A DNA stretch of 5,348 nucleotides, taken from positions 1-5,348 of the forward strand of contig JAISQX010000020.1 of assembly GCA_031273965.1 (NCBI GenBank), written 5' to 3'. The position numbers and the translations under genes are program-made. This document shows, piece by piece, positions 3,929-5,348 of the stretch. Every line of letters starts with the position of its first letter. Position 1 is the first letter of the stretch. The notes beneath the pieces were generated by a model. It was not told where the DNA came from. It made no database searches and saw only the letters and a program-made list of their open reading frames with translations. The DNA comes from Clostridiales bacterium (GTDB lineage: Bacteria > Bacillota > Clostridia > Christensenellales > JAISNN01).

Positions 3929-5348
3929 ATACACTTTGGAAAACCCAATCAGACAGATAGAGGGGAGCGTAGATATAGACTTTGTGGGCGGCGGCGGCGC
4001 GGACGAAAAGGCGGAGGTGATCGAGACGAGCAGAGAGGGCGACTTGCTAAAGGAGCACTACTCCGAGATATTGACGAGTGAAATCTTTGCGGAAGAGGCA
4101 AGCATAAAAAAGATTGCGCGGCTCGGCGTGACAAGGGATGATGGGACAACCTATTGCGATTCGTTTCTCAACGGAGAGTTTTATCTCTTTGACGACAGAG
4201 AAAATAGCGCGCATATCTCGCATATAGGCTGGTGGGGAGACAATTTGAGCGCGGCGGCGAATGACGGGACGGGCTACAGATTTGACAGCGAGCAGCAAAT
4301 AACCGTGAAGTTCGACGAGGTAAGGACGGTGACCTGCGTAAAGGTCACGGGCGACAAGGCGAGAAAGGAATATCCTCCCATGGCGACGGTGGAGCTATAC
4401 GGCGAGCAAGACGGAGGCAACGAGCAACTGTTGGCGGCAACGACGGAAAGCATAAAATTAGAAGAATACGCAGGAAAATATATCGCCTTTGACAAAAAAA
4501 CGCCGGGAGTGAAATATATCAAGCTGAGCTTTTGGTATTGGAGTCACCCTATGACGGTGGCAAAGATAAACTTTTTTGATATGGTTGACAAGGAGAGCTA
4601 CGAGGGTAGCGGAGTGGCGAGCATAGAGGTTTTGGAGGAGAAGTCGGGAGAGCCGGAGGAGCTGTCCTACGGCATGAGCAGCAACTATTGCAAGGTTGCG
4701 GTAAAAAAGGCCGGCGACATAAGCTCGCTAAACAAAAACGCGGAGATAGAGCCGTATATAAAAGACGGTGCGGCGTTGGACAAGGTGTCGTTGGGTCGGT
4801 TCTACGCCGACGAATGGAAAATAGACGACGAGAGCGTGTTTATGACGTGCAAGGGCTACGATGCTCTCTATTCGCTGAGAAATATATATATTTTGTACCC
4901 GAGAGAGGGCGACGGGACGATGGGATATACGATAGAGCGGAATAAGCCGATAAAGGAGGTCGTAGGCAAAATATTCGACCTGATAAAGGCCGAGAAAAAA
5001 AGGCAAGGCATAGCGTCAAAGAAGCTAAATGCAAGATTTGTCAACTTCCCGGCGGGCGCGGCGGAGATAAAGCTCGATTATGTGCTGCTCGGCGAGGATT
5101 CGGCGTGGAATATGCTGCAGCAGATAGCCAATTATTGCCAGTGCTACGTCTATGTCGATCGCAAGGGAAATATCGTGTTTGAGCGCGATCTCCCGATAGA
5201 GGCTGCAGGAACTGCGGAGAGCACCGAGAACGCGGAGGATAGCGGTGTAAGAATAAACCCGGCAAACGCGTTTAGATATAACAAATCGCTGTTGAGTAAG
5301 CTGGTGGTTAATACCGTCTATGTCGATTATTATAAGCTGGTCAATGAT
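3921..5348 (+). CDS. Tail hub/baseplate-type protein with discoidin-like domain, 3' end outside the window
   Basis: The frame is open for 476 codons to the right edge, so the protein is longer than seen. Residues 1-70 start M-A-K-Y-T-L-E-N-P-I-R-Q-I-E-G-S-V-D-I. About 75-225 resembles an F5/8C (discoidin-like) beta-sandwich: F-L-N-G-E-F-Y-L-F-D-D, then G-W-W-G-D-N-L-S (103-110), and alternating strands such as V-T-C-V-K-V-T-G and A-T-V-E-L-Y-G. About 230-476 matches the hub-like region common in Gram-positive phage tail proteins: S-I-E-V-L-E-E (234-240), an E-I-E-P-Y-I-K-D segment, and L-G-R-F-Y-A-D-E-W-K (291-300) followed by a strand and G-Y-D-A-L-Y-S-L. In such phages this protein closes the tube's distal end (gp27/Tal-like), and the extra domain may bind host carbohydrate. 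The start overlaps the chaperone stop by 8 bases. Whether a peptidase or fibre part follows cannot be seen. Confidence 0.72.
   Translation, partial: MAKYTLENPIRQIEGSVDIDFVGGGGADEKAEVIETSREGDLLKEHYSEILTSEIFAEEASIKKIARLGVTRDDGTTYCDSFLNGEFYLFDDRENSAHISHIGWWGDNLSAAANDGTGYRFDSEQQITVKFDEVRTVTCVKVTGDKARKEYPPMATVELYGEQDGGNEQLLAATTESIKLEEYAGKYIAFDKKTPGVKYIKLSFWYWSHPMTVAKINFFDMVDKESYEGSGVASIEVLEEKSGEPEELSYGMSSNYCKVAVKKAGDISSLNKNAEIEPYIKDGAALDKVSLGRFYADEWKIDDESVFMTCKGYDALYSLRNIYILYPREGDGTMGYTIERNKPIKEVVGKIFDLIKAEKKRQGIASKKLNARFVNFPAGAAEIKLDYVLLGEDSAWNMLQQIANYCQCYVYVDRKGNIVFERDLPIEAAGTAESTENAEDSGVRINPANAFRYNKSLLSKLVVNTVYVDYYKLVND

Noticed and set aside
4688..4945. 85-codon + strand frame inside the hub gene, and reverse frames between 3949 and 5265
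   Set aside because: All lie within the 476-codon hub frame, which has a good start, ribosome binding site and recognisable motifs. Their products are Arg/Cys/Ser-rich without motifs.
1..5348. CRISPR arrays, tRNA or rRNA genes, insertion sequences, attachment sites
   Set aside because: I saw no regularly spaced repeats, cloverleaf-like segments, transposase genes or terminal repeats in the window.

Overview
The window looks like part of a phage-derived tail module (a prophage, or a domesticated tail-like particle) from a Firmicute, probably a Clostridia-type bacterium. Reasons: strong AAGGAGG-type ribosome binding sites before nearly every gene, moderate-to-low GC with frequent ATA and AAA codons, short gaps, all genes on the + strand, and protein types known from long-tailed (siphophage) prophages of low-GC Gram-positives. 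No species can be named from the sequence.

Left part (1-1637): the end of a large glycine-rich protein that resembles phage tail-tip adhesins or fibres and is open to the left edge, followed by a 100-residue membrane protein of unknown role. A rho-independent terminator (1688-1718) closes this part.

Middle (1719-2376): a likely sigma-A-type promoter (1834-1862), a 100-residue protein with a helix-turn-helix resembling sigma region 4 or ArpU/RinA-type phage regulators, then a perfect 15-bp inverted repeat nested in an outer 8-bp arm (2249-2315). A possible extended -10 promoter overlaps its right half.

Right part (2377-5348): two tandem paralogous tail tube proteins, a tail assembly chaperone with all the visible parts of a programmed -1 ribosomal frameshift (A AAA AAG at 3590-3596, a 6-nt spacer and a perfect 9-bp stem), and a large tail hub/baseplate-type protein that runs off the right edge. 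The chaperone and hub genes overlap by 8 bases, so translation is probably coupled.

The expected logic is that tube subunits polymerise into the tail tube, the chaperone and its frameshifted form guide assembly, and the hub forms the distal tip. Three things are unusual: two tube paralogs side by side, no tape measure gene between chaperone and hub, and a regulator plus promoter directly in front of the tube genes where head-tail connector genes would normally stand. Together they suggest a rearranged or capsid-less tail system, but this cannot be settled from 5.3 kb.
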